Position numbers and translations under genes: made by a program. This document shows positions 35,154 through 43,788 of a DNA stretch of 64,000 nucleotides, in pieces. Numbering within the stretch: the first letter of the stretch is position 1; every line of letters begins with the position of its first letter. The stretch is from contig NZ_KZ454936.1 in assembly GCF_002797315.1 (NCBI RefSeq), forward strand, positions 1,301,133-1,365,132, given 5' to 3'. This DNA is from Bacillus sp. FJAT-44742 (GTDB taxonomy: Bacteria; Bacillota; Bacilli; Bacillales; Marinococcaceae). A model generated the notes under the pieces. The model saw only the letters and a list, made by a program, of their open reading frames with translations. It was not told the origin of the DNA and searched no databases.

Positions 35154-37169
35154 ATGTCAGATAAAAAAGTGCAAACAACCAATCAAAGACCTCCGAAAGA
35201 AGCCCAGCAGCAAAGATACCGTAAATTTGAGAATAAATTTATGAATATATTAGTCAGTGCTTCTTTAACAATGATTCCTGTAGTTGGGATTTTGTTTGTT
35301 TTAAATGTCCACCAACAAATGGGTCTTACTCTTTTTAATGAACAGTATTTTGGTTTGTTTTTTGCGCTTATTCTATTTGGGGTTTTTCTTGTTATCCCCG
35401 CTACGAAGAACTCGCCTAAAAACAAAGTTCCTTGGTATGATTGGATTCTTGCCGTTACTGGCTTAACTGTGGGTGGGTATCTCTTGTTTTTTTACCCAAG
35501 TATTATGTTAATGATCGGACAAGTCACAACCGAACGATTTATTATTAGTGCTCTTGCCGTTTTATTAGTGTTAGAAGCCATACGCCGTATGCTTGGACTC
35601 GTTTTATTGCTCATTGTGGTCAGCTTTATATCTTATGGTTTCCTGGCTCCGTATATGCCAGGGGTACTAAGCGGAAGCGCTACCGCCCCTGATCAGCTCT
35701 TTAATTATTTATACCTTGATCCAAGCGCAATGATGAGCATGTTAAATCTAGCAGCTACCATTGGTTTAGTATTTATTCTGTTTGGACAGATATTAATTTT
35801 TATGCGTGGTGGAGATATTTTAAATGATATCGCCTTATTTTCATTCGGTCGGTTTCGAGGCGGACCAGCTAAAGGGTCCATACTGGGGTCAACTTTTATT
35901 GGGTCAGTTACTGGGAACCCAGTTTCCAATGTCTTGCTCACTGGAAATGTGACGATCCCTCTGATGAAGAGAAATGGTTTTAACTCTACCCAAGCAGGAG
36001 CTGTTGAGTCAGTAGCTTCAACGGGAGGACAGATTATCCCACCGGTGATGGGTATTGCGGCCTTTATTATTGCTGAGACATTAGGAGTACCATATGTGGA
36101 AGTGGCAGTAGCAGCTATCATCCCAGCCTTTCTTTATTACTTATGTTTATTTTTACAAGTGGACTTTATTTCAGCTAGACAAGGTGCTACTGGATTAAAA
36201 TCACATATGCTGCCTTCTTTTAAAGCAGTTGTAAAGACAGGTTGGTTAATCATCCCAGCCTTTGGATCTTTGGTATATTTCTTATTTGTTGTTGGATATA
36301 CTCCCTCTTTATCAGGGATGTATGCTTCTATTATCGCCTTTTTAACGTTAGGATTGCTGCAAAAATCGGTTCGAAAAAAACTATTTACGAAGTTGTATGA
36401 TCTTCTTTTTGGCACTGGAAAACTCATGCTAGAAATCACGATAGTACTTGCAGCCGCGGGTATCGTCATGGGTGTAACTGGAATTACAGGCTTAGGTTTT
36501 AATATTGGTATGCTTTTACAAGGGATTGCGGATTATGGATTGCTGACACTTTTGATCGTAAGTGCCCTGGTCTGTATTGTTCTAGGCATGGGTATGCCTT
36601 CTGTAGCAGCGTACGCGGTTGTTGCCGTACTCGTTGCTCCCACTCTTATACAATTGGGAGTTGAACCATTAGCTGCCCACTTATTTGTCTTTTATTTTGC
36701 CATCGTCTCTAATTTTACTCCGCCAATTGCTGTTGCGTGCTTTGCTGCTGCACCTATTGCTCAGGGCAGTCCACATAAAATAGGGTTCCGGGCCATGCAA
36801 TTAGGCATTGTTGCATACATTGTCCCATTTTTATTCGTTTATGCACCGGAACTATTAATAAACCTTGATGGTAGTCAAGCATGGGTAGCAACTGGGATTT
36901 CTTTAGCTACAGCTGTCTTTGCGTGTTACCTCTTGGCCATGGGAGTAGAGGGATATCTCTTTGATCGTTTACATTACGGAAAAAGGATCATAGTCACAGT
37001 TATAGCCGCATTTCTATTTATGCCTTATACCATGTGGGAGTATAGCTGGATTTTAAACTATTCAGGTCTTGTTCTTGGTATTCTTTTCATTCTAAATGAA
37101 TGGAAATTGAAAAAAAAAGATTTTCAACCTTTAACTACCAAAGAGAATTATAAACTTCAAAATGATTAA
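35154..37169 (+). CDS. TRAP transporter permease, fused DctQ-DctM type
   Basis: This 671-residue membrane protein has about 16 or more helices. An N-terminal DctQ-like region of four helices (about 30-170) leads into a DctM domain with 'FGRFRGGPAKGSILGSTFIGSVTGNPVSNVLLTGNVTIP' and 'GLGFNIGMLLQGIA ... GMGMPSVAAYAVVA'. This fused form is typical of TAXI systems and uses an ion gradient. ATG 35154 has GGAGGAAAG 4-12 nt upstream. It forms the importer with the lipoprotein gene before it. Confidence 0.92.
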   Translation: MSDKKVQTTNQRPPKEAQQQRYRKFENKFMNILVSASLTMIPVVGILFVLNVHQQMGLTLFNEQYFGLFFALILFGVFLVIPATKNSPKNKVPWYDWILAVTGLTVGGYLLFFYPSIMLMIGQVTTERFIISALAVLLVLEAIRRMLGLVLLLIVVSFISYGFLAPYMPGVLSGSATAPDQLFNYLYLDPSAMMSMLNLAATIGLVFILFGQILIFMRGGDILNDIALFSFGRFRGGPAKGSILGSTFIGSVTGNPVSNVLLTGNVTIPLMKRNGFNSTQAGAVESVASTGGQIIPPVMGIAAFIIAETLGVPYVEVAVAAIIPAFLYYLCLFLQVDFISARQGATGLKSHMLPSFKAVVKTGWLIIPAFGSLVYFLFVVGYTPSLSGMYASIIAFLTLGLLQKSVRKKLFTKLYDLLFGTGKLMLEITIVLAAAGIVMGVTGITGLGFNIGMLLQGIADYGLLTLLIVSALVCIVLGMGMPSVAAYAVVAVLVAPTLIQLGVEPLAAHLFVFYFAIVSNFTPPIAVACFAAAPIAQGSPHKIGFRAMQLGIVAYIVPFLFVYAPELLINLDGSQAWVATGISLATAVFACYLLAMGVEGYLFDRLHYGKRIIVTVIAAFLFMPYTMWEYSWILNYSGLVLGILFILNEWKLKKKDFQPLTTKENYKLQND

Positions 37170-37181
37170 ACGTAATGTAAA

Positions 37182-37224
37182 AAAGACGCGGTTTCTTCCT
37201 GAGTTTTTTAGAAGCCGCGTTTTT
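37182..37224 (+). terminator. Rho-independent terminator after the TRAP operon
   Basis: An 11-bp stem, ACGCGGTTTCT paired with AGAAGCCGCGT (one G-U pair), with a 13-nt loop is followed by TTTTT. Confidence 0.85.
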
Positions 37225-37259
37225 CGTTACCTGGAAAAATGATTAGAGGAATGGTAAAC

Positions 37260-38084
37260 ATGAGAGAAATTAAATTTAATCCCATACGATCGATCGAACG
37301 AAGCATAGATGTTTTACAAGCATTTACTACGGTTAATGAAAAGCTCACTTTAGAAGAGGTCGTTGAATACACAGGAATCCCCAGGTCTACGGTTTATAGG
37401 ATCTTATGTACGCTTGAGAGTCGAAGAATGGTAGAGTTTGATGAAAAAGAACAAAACTATAAACCAGGGCTTAAGCTGATTGAAATGGGAGTGTTTCTTT
37501 CCTCTTCCCTTGATGTGTATCAAGAAGCGGAAGATATTCTCCTACGCTTACAGGCAGATACGAAACAATCGATTGTAATGGCGCTAGGGGATGAAGAGGA
37601 CATCATATATGTTTTCATTAAAGAAAACAGTGAAGGCTTAAAGTTTTCATCAGTCGTAGGCCAACGCCGTCCTTACGTATATGGGGTCTTGGGATATACC
37701 TTACTCGCCTTTGAAGAAACAGATAAGGTAGAGCGGATCTTGGATAAAGATATTCCTAAACGAACGAAATATACAGTAACAAAGAAAGAGAAAGTAATGC
37801 GTAGGCTTGATGATATTCGTTCAAAAGGTCTGTTTACAGAAAAGGATGAAACCACAATAGGTGTTACAGGAGTGGGAGCGCCGATTTTTAATCAAAAGGG
37901 GCAACCTGAAGCAGCCGTCGGGATTGTAGGTCCCTCTGTTCAGCTAAAAGGACCAGAACTTGCAAAGGCCGAACATCTCCTTTTGAAAGCAACACAAGAG
38001 ATATCCGTCCGTATGGGTTACAAGGGTAAGTATTTCAAAGAGAAGAAAGATTCTTTACTTATAAGCAGGGAGGATAGGTCCTAG
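37260..38084 (+). CDS. IclR-family transcriptional regulator (paralogue 2)
   Basis: This 274-residue protein has the same domain order as the IclR gene at 32653: a winged helix ('LTLEEVVEYTGIPRSTVYRILCTLE') then an effector domain ('KFSSVVGQRRPYVYGVLGYTLLAFEE', 'DETTIGVTGVGAPIFN'). ATG 37260 has AGAGGA 9 nt upstream. Its stop overlaps the GTG start of the dehydrogenase gene (TAGTG), so regulator and catabolic genes are co-translated. Two related IclR proteins flanking the TRAP genes could share or compete for the ATGAG-type operators. Confidence 0.91.
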   Translation: MREIKFNPIRSIERSIDVLQAFTTVNEKLTLEEVVEYTGIPRSTVYRILCTLESRRMVEFDEKEQNYKPGLKLIEMGVFLSSSLDVYQEAEDILLRLQADTKQSIVMALGDEEDIIYVFIKENSEGLKFSSVVGQRRPYVYGVLGYTLLAFEETDKVERILDKDIPKRTKYTVTKKEKVMRRLDDIRSKGLFTEKDETTIGVTGVGAPIFNQKGQPEAAVGIVGPSVQLKGPELAKAEHLLLKATQEISVRMGYKGKYFKEKKDSLLISREDRS

Positions 38085-39112
38085 TGAAAGCGATAAGAAA
38101 GCAAGAGAGAAAATATGGAAGCATCGGGGTAGAGGAAGTTCCACTGCCTACCTGTACTGAAAATGAGGTGACCGTACGAATCAAAACAGCGTCTGTGTGC
38201 GGGTCTGATATTCACGCATACACTTTTTCGCCAACTCATCACTATATAAACACCCCGATTACGATGGGGCATGAATGTGCAGGAGAGGTTATAGAGGTTG
38301 GATCAAACGTAGAAGATTTTGTTCCAGGTGATCCTGTTGTAGTGGAGGCCATTTTGTATTGTGGAAAGTGTTCTTCTTGCATGCAAGGAAACACTCATTT
38401 ATGCAACGAGTTTGAGGTAAGGGGAATGAAGATGGATGGTGTTTTTACGGAGCAAATCGTGACGAAACCAAAATACCTACACAAAGTTCCTCGAGAGTTG
38501 TCTTTTGAGCAAGCTTGTCTGGTTGAGCCTTTAGCAGTAGCAATTCATGCGGTTGTAGACAATTGTGACGTAACCCCCGGCGAGCTGGTTCTAATTTCAG
38601 GACCTGGTCCCGTTGGTATACTTACAGCCTGCGTCGTTCGGTCAATGGGAGCGATCCCGGTTATAACTGGACTGTCAGATGATGAAAAAGCGAGGTCACC
38701 GTTGTTGCGAAAGAATGGTTTCCACGCAGTGAATGTAGAAAAGGAACAAATGACTACTTATCTTCAACATCACTTTAAAACAGATAAAGTAGGGGTAGTC
38801 ATTGAATGCTCAGGATCTACCCTTGCGCTTCAATCGAGTTTACAGGTGTTACAAAAAGGTGGTGTGGTCACCCTTGTAGGCCTCTATTCGCGCCCTGCCC
38901 AAATAGACTTAACCCACCTAGTGAGAAGTGAGATAAGTATTCGTTCAAGTTGCGCTTATAAATGGAACAACTTTCGGCAAGCAATTAATTTATTAGCAAC
39001 TAAAAAACTAGAGTTAAGTGATCTTATCACACTCTATTCCATACATGAGGCGGAAAAAGCATTTGAAGATGCTATTCGCAAAAAAGTTGTTAAGCCTGTT
39101 TTTAGATTCTAA
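38084..39112 (+). CDS. Zinc-dependent alcohol/polyol dehydrogenase (MDR family)
   Basis: This 342-residue medium-chain dehydrogenase has catalytic-zinc motifs 'SVCGSDIHAY' and 'GHECAGEV'. It also has a structural zinc site 'YCGKCSSCMQGNTHLC', and a nucleotide fold around 'ISGPGPVGILTACVV'. It resembles sorbitol or threonine dehydrogenases in length and layout. GTG at 38084 overlaps the IclR stop. It is followed 25 bp later by an SDR gene, suggesting two successive oxidations of an alcohol intermediate. The substrate cannot be named. Confidence 0.9.
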   Translation: MKAIRKQERKYGSIGVEEVPLPTCTENEVTVRIKTASVCGSDIHAYTFSPTHHYINTPITMGHECAGEVIEVGSNVEDFVPGDPVVVEAILYCGKCSSCMQGNTHLCNEFEVRGMKMDGVFTEQIVTKPKYLHKVPRELSFEQACLVEPLAVAIHAVVDNCDVTPGELVLISGPGPVGILTACVVRSMGAIPVITGLSDDEKARSPLLRKNGFHAVNVEKEQMTTYLQHHFKTDKVGVVIECSGSTLALQSSLQVLQKGGVVTLVGLYSRPAQIDLTHLVRSEISIRSSCAYKWNNFRQAINLLATKKLELSDLITLYSIHEAEKAFEDAIRKKVVKPVFRF

Positions 39113-39137
39113 CAATGTATAAGGGGAGGTATCTAGT

Positions 39138-39977
39138 ATGTATAGTTTAAAAGGACAAGTCGCTTTGATAACAGGAGCAGCACACCCTCTAGGTATTGGA
39201 CGATCCATTGCGAATCATCTGGGCAACCACGGTGCCAAGATTGTGATAGGTGACATTGATCAGACATACTTGGAAAGCGCTGTACACGATTTAGAGGCGA
39301 AGGGCATATCTGCTTCTAGTTACGATGTAGATGTTAGCAATCTAGAAGAAATTAAAAAAACGGTAGACACTGTGATTAAAAAAGAAGGACGGATTGATAT
39401 ATTAGTAAACAATGTAGGGGGCACCAGCAAGACAGATAGAGAAAGTGTGGCTGGTGGCTCCGACTCTACTGCTACATCAAGCAGTACGCCTCTCCTTGGT
39501 ATTTCAAATGCTACCGTCGAACAATGGGAAAAAATTATTAATGTTAACTTAAATAGTGCCTTTTTTTGCTCTCAAGCAGTTCTTCCTTATATGAAAAAGC
39601 AAGAGTATGGCCGCATTGTTAATTTTGCTTCCATAGCTGGCCAGCGAGGTGTAAACAAAATTGAATCTTTCACCTCAGGCCCGTATGCCGTAGCCAAAGC
39701 AGCCATCATAGGCATGACACGTCAACTTGCACTAGAAACAGCAGAGTATGGAATCAATGTAAATGCTGTTTCCCCAGGTTTTGTGAAATCAGCGCGTGGA
39801 CAAGCATTAGAGAGCTTACCGGAAGAACATAAAGAAGCGCTGTTGCAATCAATACCTAAAGGAAGGTTTGGGGACCCTGAAGAGGTAGCTAGTGTTGTAC
39901 TCGGTCTTTGCACCACCCAGTTTCAATATGTAACAGGACAAACAGTTAACGTGAACGGTGGCATGTACTTTAGTTGA
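39138..39977 (+). CDS. Short-chain dehydrogenase/reductase
   Basis: This 279-residue SDR has the cofactor motif 'ITGAAHPLGIGRSI', the acidic 'IGDID' typical of NAD-preferring members, 'NNVGG' and the catalytic Tyr-Lys pair in 'GPYAVAKAAIIG'. The C-terminal 'TGQTVNVNGGMYFS' is that of FabG-like catabolic enzymes. There is a roughly 15-residue insert after 'NNVGG' rich in Ser/Thr (about 97-115). Last gene of the IclR2-MDR-SDR unit, it is followed by a terminator. Confidence 0.92.
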   Translation: MYSLKGQVALITGAAHPLGIGRSIANHLGNHGAKIVIGDIDQTYLESAVHDLEAKGISASSYDVDVSNLEEIKKTVDTVIKKEGRIDILVNNVGGTSKTDRESVAGGSDSTATSSSTPLLGISNATVEQWEKIINVNLNSAFFCSQAVLPYMKKQEYGRIVNFASIAGQRGVNKIESFTSGPYAVAKAAIIGMTRQLALETAEYGINVNAVSPGFVKSARGQALESLPEEHKEALLQSIPKGRFGDPEEVASVVLGLCTTQFQYVTGQTVNVNGGMYFS

Positions 39978-40020
39978 TTGATTAGGGGAACCTGTTGAGA
40001 AGGATGTGAAACCTGTAAAC

Positions 40021-40060
40021 AAACCCTTACGGCATTTTCATGCTGTATAAGGGTTTTTTA
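40021..40060 (+). terminator. Rho-independent terminator after the SDR gene
   Basis: The stem AAACCCTTA paired with TAAGGGTTT encloses an inner CGGCAT/ATGCTG helix and is followed by six T. Confidence 0.88.
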
Positions 40061-40123
40061 TATTCCAACATAACAGAAAGAGTAAACGGTTTTTATAAAT
40101 ATCTGAATATTTTTTATAATTCA

Positions 40124-40194
40124 TTGACAGTAGCATAAAACTCGTGCTACTTTTATTATAACAAAAATGAGATGGACATCTCATCTAGTGAAAT
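40124..40194 (+). promoter_or_regulatory. Promoter and IclR-type operator, copy 2 (Rut-like operon)
   Basis: TTGACA (40124) and TACTTT (40148) are spaced 18 nt apart. The operator at 40167-40194 reads ATGAGATG-GA-CATCTCAT, a palindrome apart from its two central bases, then CTAGTGA. It ends about 15 nt before the first gene. Confidence 0.75.
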
Positions 40195-40209
40195 GAAAGG
40201 GGAGTTATG

Positions 40210-40974
40210 ATGAGCACAGTAGTTAGTTATAAAGAAGAAACCCTTAATGTGAAGGGGTGTAATGTAAGAGTCTTACGGAAAGGAGAAGGAGAACAGGTAC
40301 TTTGGCTCCACGGCGCAAATGGTGGCGGATGGAATCCTTTCTTAGAGGAGTTATCCAGGCATTATGAAGTAATAGCGCCAGATCACCCTGGTTTCAATGA
40401 CTCAGATGTTTGCAAACACATGGACAGCGTCGAGGACATAGCTTTCCATTATCGTGATTTTCTCGATTTGCTGGAAGTAGAAAGCGTTTCCATTTGTGCG
40501 AGTTCCCTCGGTGCATGGATTGGAATTCAATTTGCACTGACTCACCAACACAGAGTCAAAAAACTGGTGGTTTCGAATGTAGCCGGTATAAACATTCCTG
40601 GCGTGGAATCCATTGATCCGTTTAGCATGACTATTCATGACCTTTCTCAACGCCTTTTTTATGATAAATCTAAAGCTCCTCAAATGCCGCCTCTAGATAG
40701 CATGCCAATCGAAATGTTAAAAAATAGGTCCATGCATGCAAGACTCATGTGGGAGAAGGGATATGATCCTAAATTATTGTCCAGAGCGGAAGGTCTTCAC
40801 GTCCCAACCTTGATTATATGGGGAGAAAATGATGAACTTATCCCAGTCGAAAACGGAGAAAAACTAGATGCTGCATTGCCAAATTCAAAACTTGTTGTAT
40901 TTGAGGAAACTGGACACTTACCTTACATCGAAAAGCGAGAAGAACTACTAAAAGAAATTTCAAAATTTATATAA
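40210..40974 (+). CDS. Alpha/beta-fold hydrolase
   Basis: This 254-residue hydrolase has an oxyanion-hole region 'LWLHGANGGGW', a nucleophile elbow 'CASSLGAWIG' (Ser in A-S-S-L-G, a variant of GxSxG), an acidic residue in 'IIWGENDELIPVE' and the catalytic His in 'ETGHLPYIEKRE'. It resembles ring-cleavage product or carbamate hydrolases (MhpC/RutD-like). ATG 40210 is 5 nt after AAGGGGAG; an ATG one codon earlier is equally in frame. It is the first gene of an operon with a flavin oxygenase, an isochorismatase-type hydrolase and a flavin reductase. Confidence 0.88.
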   Translation: MSTVVSYKEETLNVKGCNVRVLRKGEGEQVLWLHGANGGGWNPFLEELSRHYEVIAPDHPGFNDSDVCKHMDSVEDIAFHYRDFLDLLEVESVSICASSLGAWIGIQFALTHQHRVKKLVVSNVAGINIPGVESIDPFSMTIHDLSQRLFYDKSKAPQMPPLDSMPIEMLKNRSMHARLMWEKGYDPKLLSRAEGLHVPTLIIWGENDELIPVENGEKLDAALPNSKLVVFEETGHLPYIEKREELLKEISKFI

Positions 40975-40991
40975 AGAAGGAGTGGATCATA

Positions 40992-42161
40992 ATGGTTCAA
41001 GCGTTTGGATTCCATTTAATGCCTTACAAAAATATGCCTGAGGATTTTAATGATAAGTATGAGAGCGCATGGGTAAACTTCTCCAATTCTCATTTTGATC
41101 ATGAATTAGCAAATGAGCTTTATAATTCTTACCTAGATGAGTTGGAATATTGCGAAGAAGTGGGTTTTGACGGGATTGGAGTCAATGAGCATCATCAAAC
41201 TGCTTATGGATTAATGCCATCTCCTAATGTAATGGCTGGTACGTTAGCAAGACGAACAAGCCGCGCAAAGATTGCAATCTTGGGAAATGCTATTTCCCTT
41301 CATGAACATCCACAGCGTGTAGCAGAGGAAGTTGCCATGCTGGATGTCATCACGAAAGGTAGAATCATTTCTGGTTTTGTGAGAGGAATCGGAGCAGAAT
41401 CCTATTCTTTCCGACTAGATCCTACGAAATCAAAAGACCGATTTTTTGAAGCACACGATATTATTTTAAAAGCCTGGACTGAAGATGGCCCAACTTCCTA
41501 CCATGGTGAACACTATGATGCGTTTAATATTAACTCCTGGCCGAAGACTTACCAAAAACCTCATCCGCCAATTTGGTGCCCTTCACAGGGGAGTAAGGAT
41601 ACAATTAAGTTTGCTGCCCAGAAGCGTTATACCTATTTGCAGACGTTTAGCTCTATTAAAAGTGTAAAGAAATCTTTTGATGCATACCGGGAAGCAGCAG
41701 AAGAAGAAGGGTACACAGCACAAGCAAGCCAGCTAGGATGGTCCGTGCTTATCTACTGTGCTGAAACAGACGAACAAGCTTATCGTGAAGCAGAAGAACA
41801 TGCAAGGTACTTTTTTGACAAACTAATGGTCATGCCAAGAGACTTTTTCTTCCCACCTGGTTATATCCCACCAGAAGCAATGCAACAGATTTTGAAAACC
41901 AAGGCCGGGTTAGGTACACCTGGTGCATTAAAGTTTGAAGATCTAGTAAACAATGGATATATTCTTGTAGGTTCCCCAGAAACAATTAAACAAAAGCTTA
42001 AAGAGTATCATTCTGAGCTTGGGTTTGGTGTAGTTAATATGAATATACAATTTGGAAATATGACGCACGAGAGAACGATGAATAATATTAGACTACTTGG
42101 AAAACATGTGATCCCTATGCTTCATGAACTTGAAGACCAGCCTAAAGCAGTACAAGGATAG
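40992..42161 (+). CDS. LLM-class flavin-dependent monooxygenase
   Basis: This 389-residue bacterial-luciferase-fold protein shows 'EYCEEVGFDGIGVNEHHQTAYGLMPSPNVMAG', 'AILGNAISLHEHPQRVAEEVAMLDVITKGRIISGFVRG' and the late 'GYILVGSPETIKQKL'. These are the luciferase-like monooxygenase signatures for reduced FMN/FAD and O2. It probably needs reduced flavin from the reductase encoded at 42859. It follows the alpha/beta hydrolase by 17 bp. The substrate is unknown; comparison with RutA is one of context, not of close sequence. Confidence 0.9.
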   Translation: MVQAFGFHLMPYKNMPEDFNDKYESAWVNFSNSHFDHELANELYNSYLDELEYCEEVGFDGIGVNEHHQTAYGLMPSPNVMAGTLARRTSRAKIAILGNAISLHEHPQRVAEEVAMLDVITKGRIISGFVRGIGAESYSFRLDPTKSKDRFFEAHDIILKAWTEDGPTSYHGEHYDAFNINSWPKTYQKPHPPIWCPSQGSKDTIKFAAQKRYTYLQTFSSIKSVKKSFDAYREAAEEEGYTAQASQLGWSVLIYCAETDEQAYREAEEHARYFFDKLMVMPRDFFFPPGYIPPEAMQQILKTKAGLGTPGALKFEDLVNNGYILVGSPETIKQKLKEYHSELGFGVVNMNIQFGNMTHERTMNNIRLLGKHVIPMLHELEDQPKAVQG

Positions 42162-42229
42162 CCAAAAGGGGGAGGAGAGGAACACTTTCCTCCCTTGTCA
42201 GTAATAAAAGAGAGAAAGGAGCAGGGAGG

Positions 42230-42832
42230 TTGGCAAAAAATCCAGTTAAGGAAGCATTAGTAATCATTGATATGCAAAATGATTTTTGTTCTTCCGACGG
42301 AATGATGGCCAAGAGAGGGATCGATGTCTCGGCAGTTCAATCGATTGTGCCTAATGTTCAAAGAGCTGTGGAGCATGCAAAAAGAAATGAATGTTTGATT
42401 ATTTACATTCAAACGCATCACCATTCACTTTCAAATGCACCGGTCTGGGAGAGTCGAAGTGAAGGCGTTCGGCAACTATGTAGTACGCTATGGGGGAAGG
42501 ATTTTTATGGCATAAGACCAGAGAAAAATGATTTGGTTATAGAAAAAAATAGATATGATGCTTTTTTAGGAACAAATCTAGATCTAATTTTAAGGTCCCA
42601 AGGTATAAATCGGGTGCTGTTTGCCGGGTGCACAACGAATGTCTGCGTAGAAAGCACGGTTCGGCATGGGTTTATGCTTAACTATGGAACCATCACCCTT
42701 GAAGATGCTACAGCAGCCTATTCACAGAATGAACATGAAAATGCTCTCTTTAATTTAAAACAATACTTCGGCAAGGTAAGGACCATCAACAATTATTTTA
42801 AGGAAAGGGAACTTTTATCAGGTAATAATTAA
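42230..42832 (+). CDS. Isochorismatase-family cysteine hydrolase
   Basis: This 200-residue protein has the catalytic triad of the family: Asp14 in 'VIIDMQNDF', Lys in 'VIEKNRYDAF' and Cys in 'GCTTNVCVESTVRHGF'. These enzymes hydrolyse amide or ureido bonds (nicotinamidase, biuret hydrolase, RutB) or isochorismate. With an active-site Cys, amide-type chemistry is the more likely. TTG 42230 has AAAGGAG 8 nt upstream. In this operon it suggests that the substrate or an intermediate contains nitrogen (inference). Confidence 0.88.
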   Translation: MAKNPVKEALVIIDMQNDFCSSDGMMAKRGIDVSAVQSIVPNVQRAVEHAKRNECLIIYIQTHHHSLSNAPVWESRSEGVRQLCSTLWGKDFYGIRPEKNDLVIEKNRYDAFLGTNLDLILRSQGINRVLFAGCTTNVCVESTVRHGFMLNYGTITLEDATAAYSQNEHENALFNLKQYFGKVRTINNYFKERELLSGNN

Positions 42833-42858
42833 AAAGTTTTCCCGGAAAGGAGAGAGAT

Positions 42859-43401
42859 GTGAAGCTACTTGCCATATCAGGAACAATCGTAGGAAGTAAA
42901 ACAGGAGCAGTGTTAAACAGCGTAGCCTCCAAAATTAAAGAGCAGTACTCGGAGGTAGAGGTGGAGACTATTAATTTAAAAGATTTTGACGTTGAATTTT
43001 GTGATGGTCGTGATCCCTCAGCTTACACAGGTGATACCCGAAAAATCATCGACAAAATTACTAATGCTGATTGTTACATTATAGCAACACCCATCTTTCA
43101 AGCTTCCATACCTGGAACGTTAAAAAACTTATTTGATTTACTTCCCGTGGAGGCAATGAAAAATAAGGGTGTCTCTGTTCTTGCCACTAGTGGCTCATAT
43201 AATCATTACCTTGTAATGGAGAACCAGTTAAAACCTATCCTATCATACTTTAAAGCATACACCTTGCCATCCTATGTTTATATTCACCGAGATCACTTCA
43301 ATGAACATAACGAGGTGGTTGATAAGGAGATGGTGGAAAGGCTTCATAGATTTATAAATGACTCTGTTAGCTTCTTTGGTGCAATGCACACGAAACAATG
43401 A
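42859..43401 (+). CDS. NAD(P)H-dependent FMN reductase
   Basis: This 180-residue flavodoxin-fold reductase begins 'LLAISGTIVGSKTGAVLNSV' and has 'DCYIIATPIFQASIPGTLKNLFDLLP', the FMN-binding blocks of the SsuE/MsuE group. It would supply reduced FMN to the luciferase-type monooxygenase encoded two genes upstream. GTG 42859 follows GGAAAGGAGAG. The following small gene starts close behind its stop. Confidence 0.9.
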   Translation: MKLLAISGTIVGSKTGAVLNSVASKIKEQYSEVEVETINLKDFDVEFCDGRDPSAYTGDTRKIIDKITNADCYIIATPIFQASIPGTLKNLFDLLPVEAMKNKGVSVLATSGSYNHYLVMENQLKPILSYFKAYTLPSYVYIHRDHFNEHNEVVDKEMVERLHRFINDSVSFFGAMHTKQ

Positions 43402-43424
43402 AGGGGAGGGAAAGGGAGAATCTT

Positions 43425-43775
43425 ATGAGCAAGTATAAAAAGAAACCAAAAGCAGCATTTACTATCTCTTCTAAAAAGCAGAAAGAACTTCTTCACCTCC
43501 CCGATTTATTGTTTGTCAAGTATTGTGAAAAAGAGTTTTTTATCAACCGAGGGATGTATAACACTATAGAGAATATCTTTTATCAAAAAGGAGCGACTCA
43601 GATTCTTGATCGGCGAAAACTAATCATAGAGTTTCTCCTTTATTTGGATAAAGAAAAAGGAATCAAGTCAAACGGAAGAGTGAAATTTGGAAGTCATGGT
43701 TTAGTTACTAGAATCAATGTCTTTTTATCTCGAGCTCATACACTCTCCAATCAAGGAGAAATAGCTCAAAGCTGA
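43425..43775 (+). CDS. Conserved-looking small basic protein of unknown function
   Basis: This is a 116-residue, Lys-rich protein without signal peptide or membrane segment. It starts at ATG 43425 behind AAAGGGAGA. Visible features are 'KKPKAAFTISSKKQKELLHLPDLLFVKYCEKEFFI' and 'GATQILDRRKLIIEFLLYLDKEKGIKSNGRVKFGSHGLVTRI'. I do not recognise a family. It is tightly packed between the FMN reductase and the RibBA-like gene and is therefore probably part of the pathway, but no function can be given. Confidence 0.6.
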   Translation: MSKYKKKPKAAFTISSKKQKELLHLPDLLFVKYCEKEFFINRGMYNTIENIFYQKGATQILDRRKLIIEFLLYLDKEKGIKSNGRVKFGSHGLVTRINVFLSRAHTLSNQGEIAQS

Positions 43776-43788
43776 GGAGGAGCAGGTC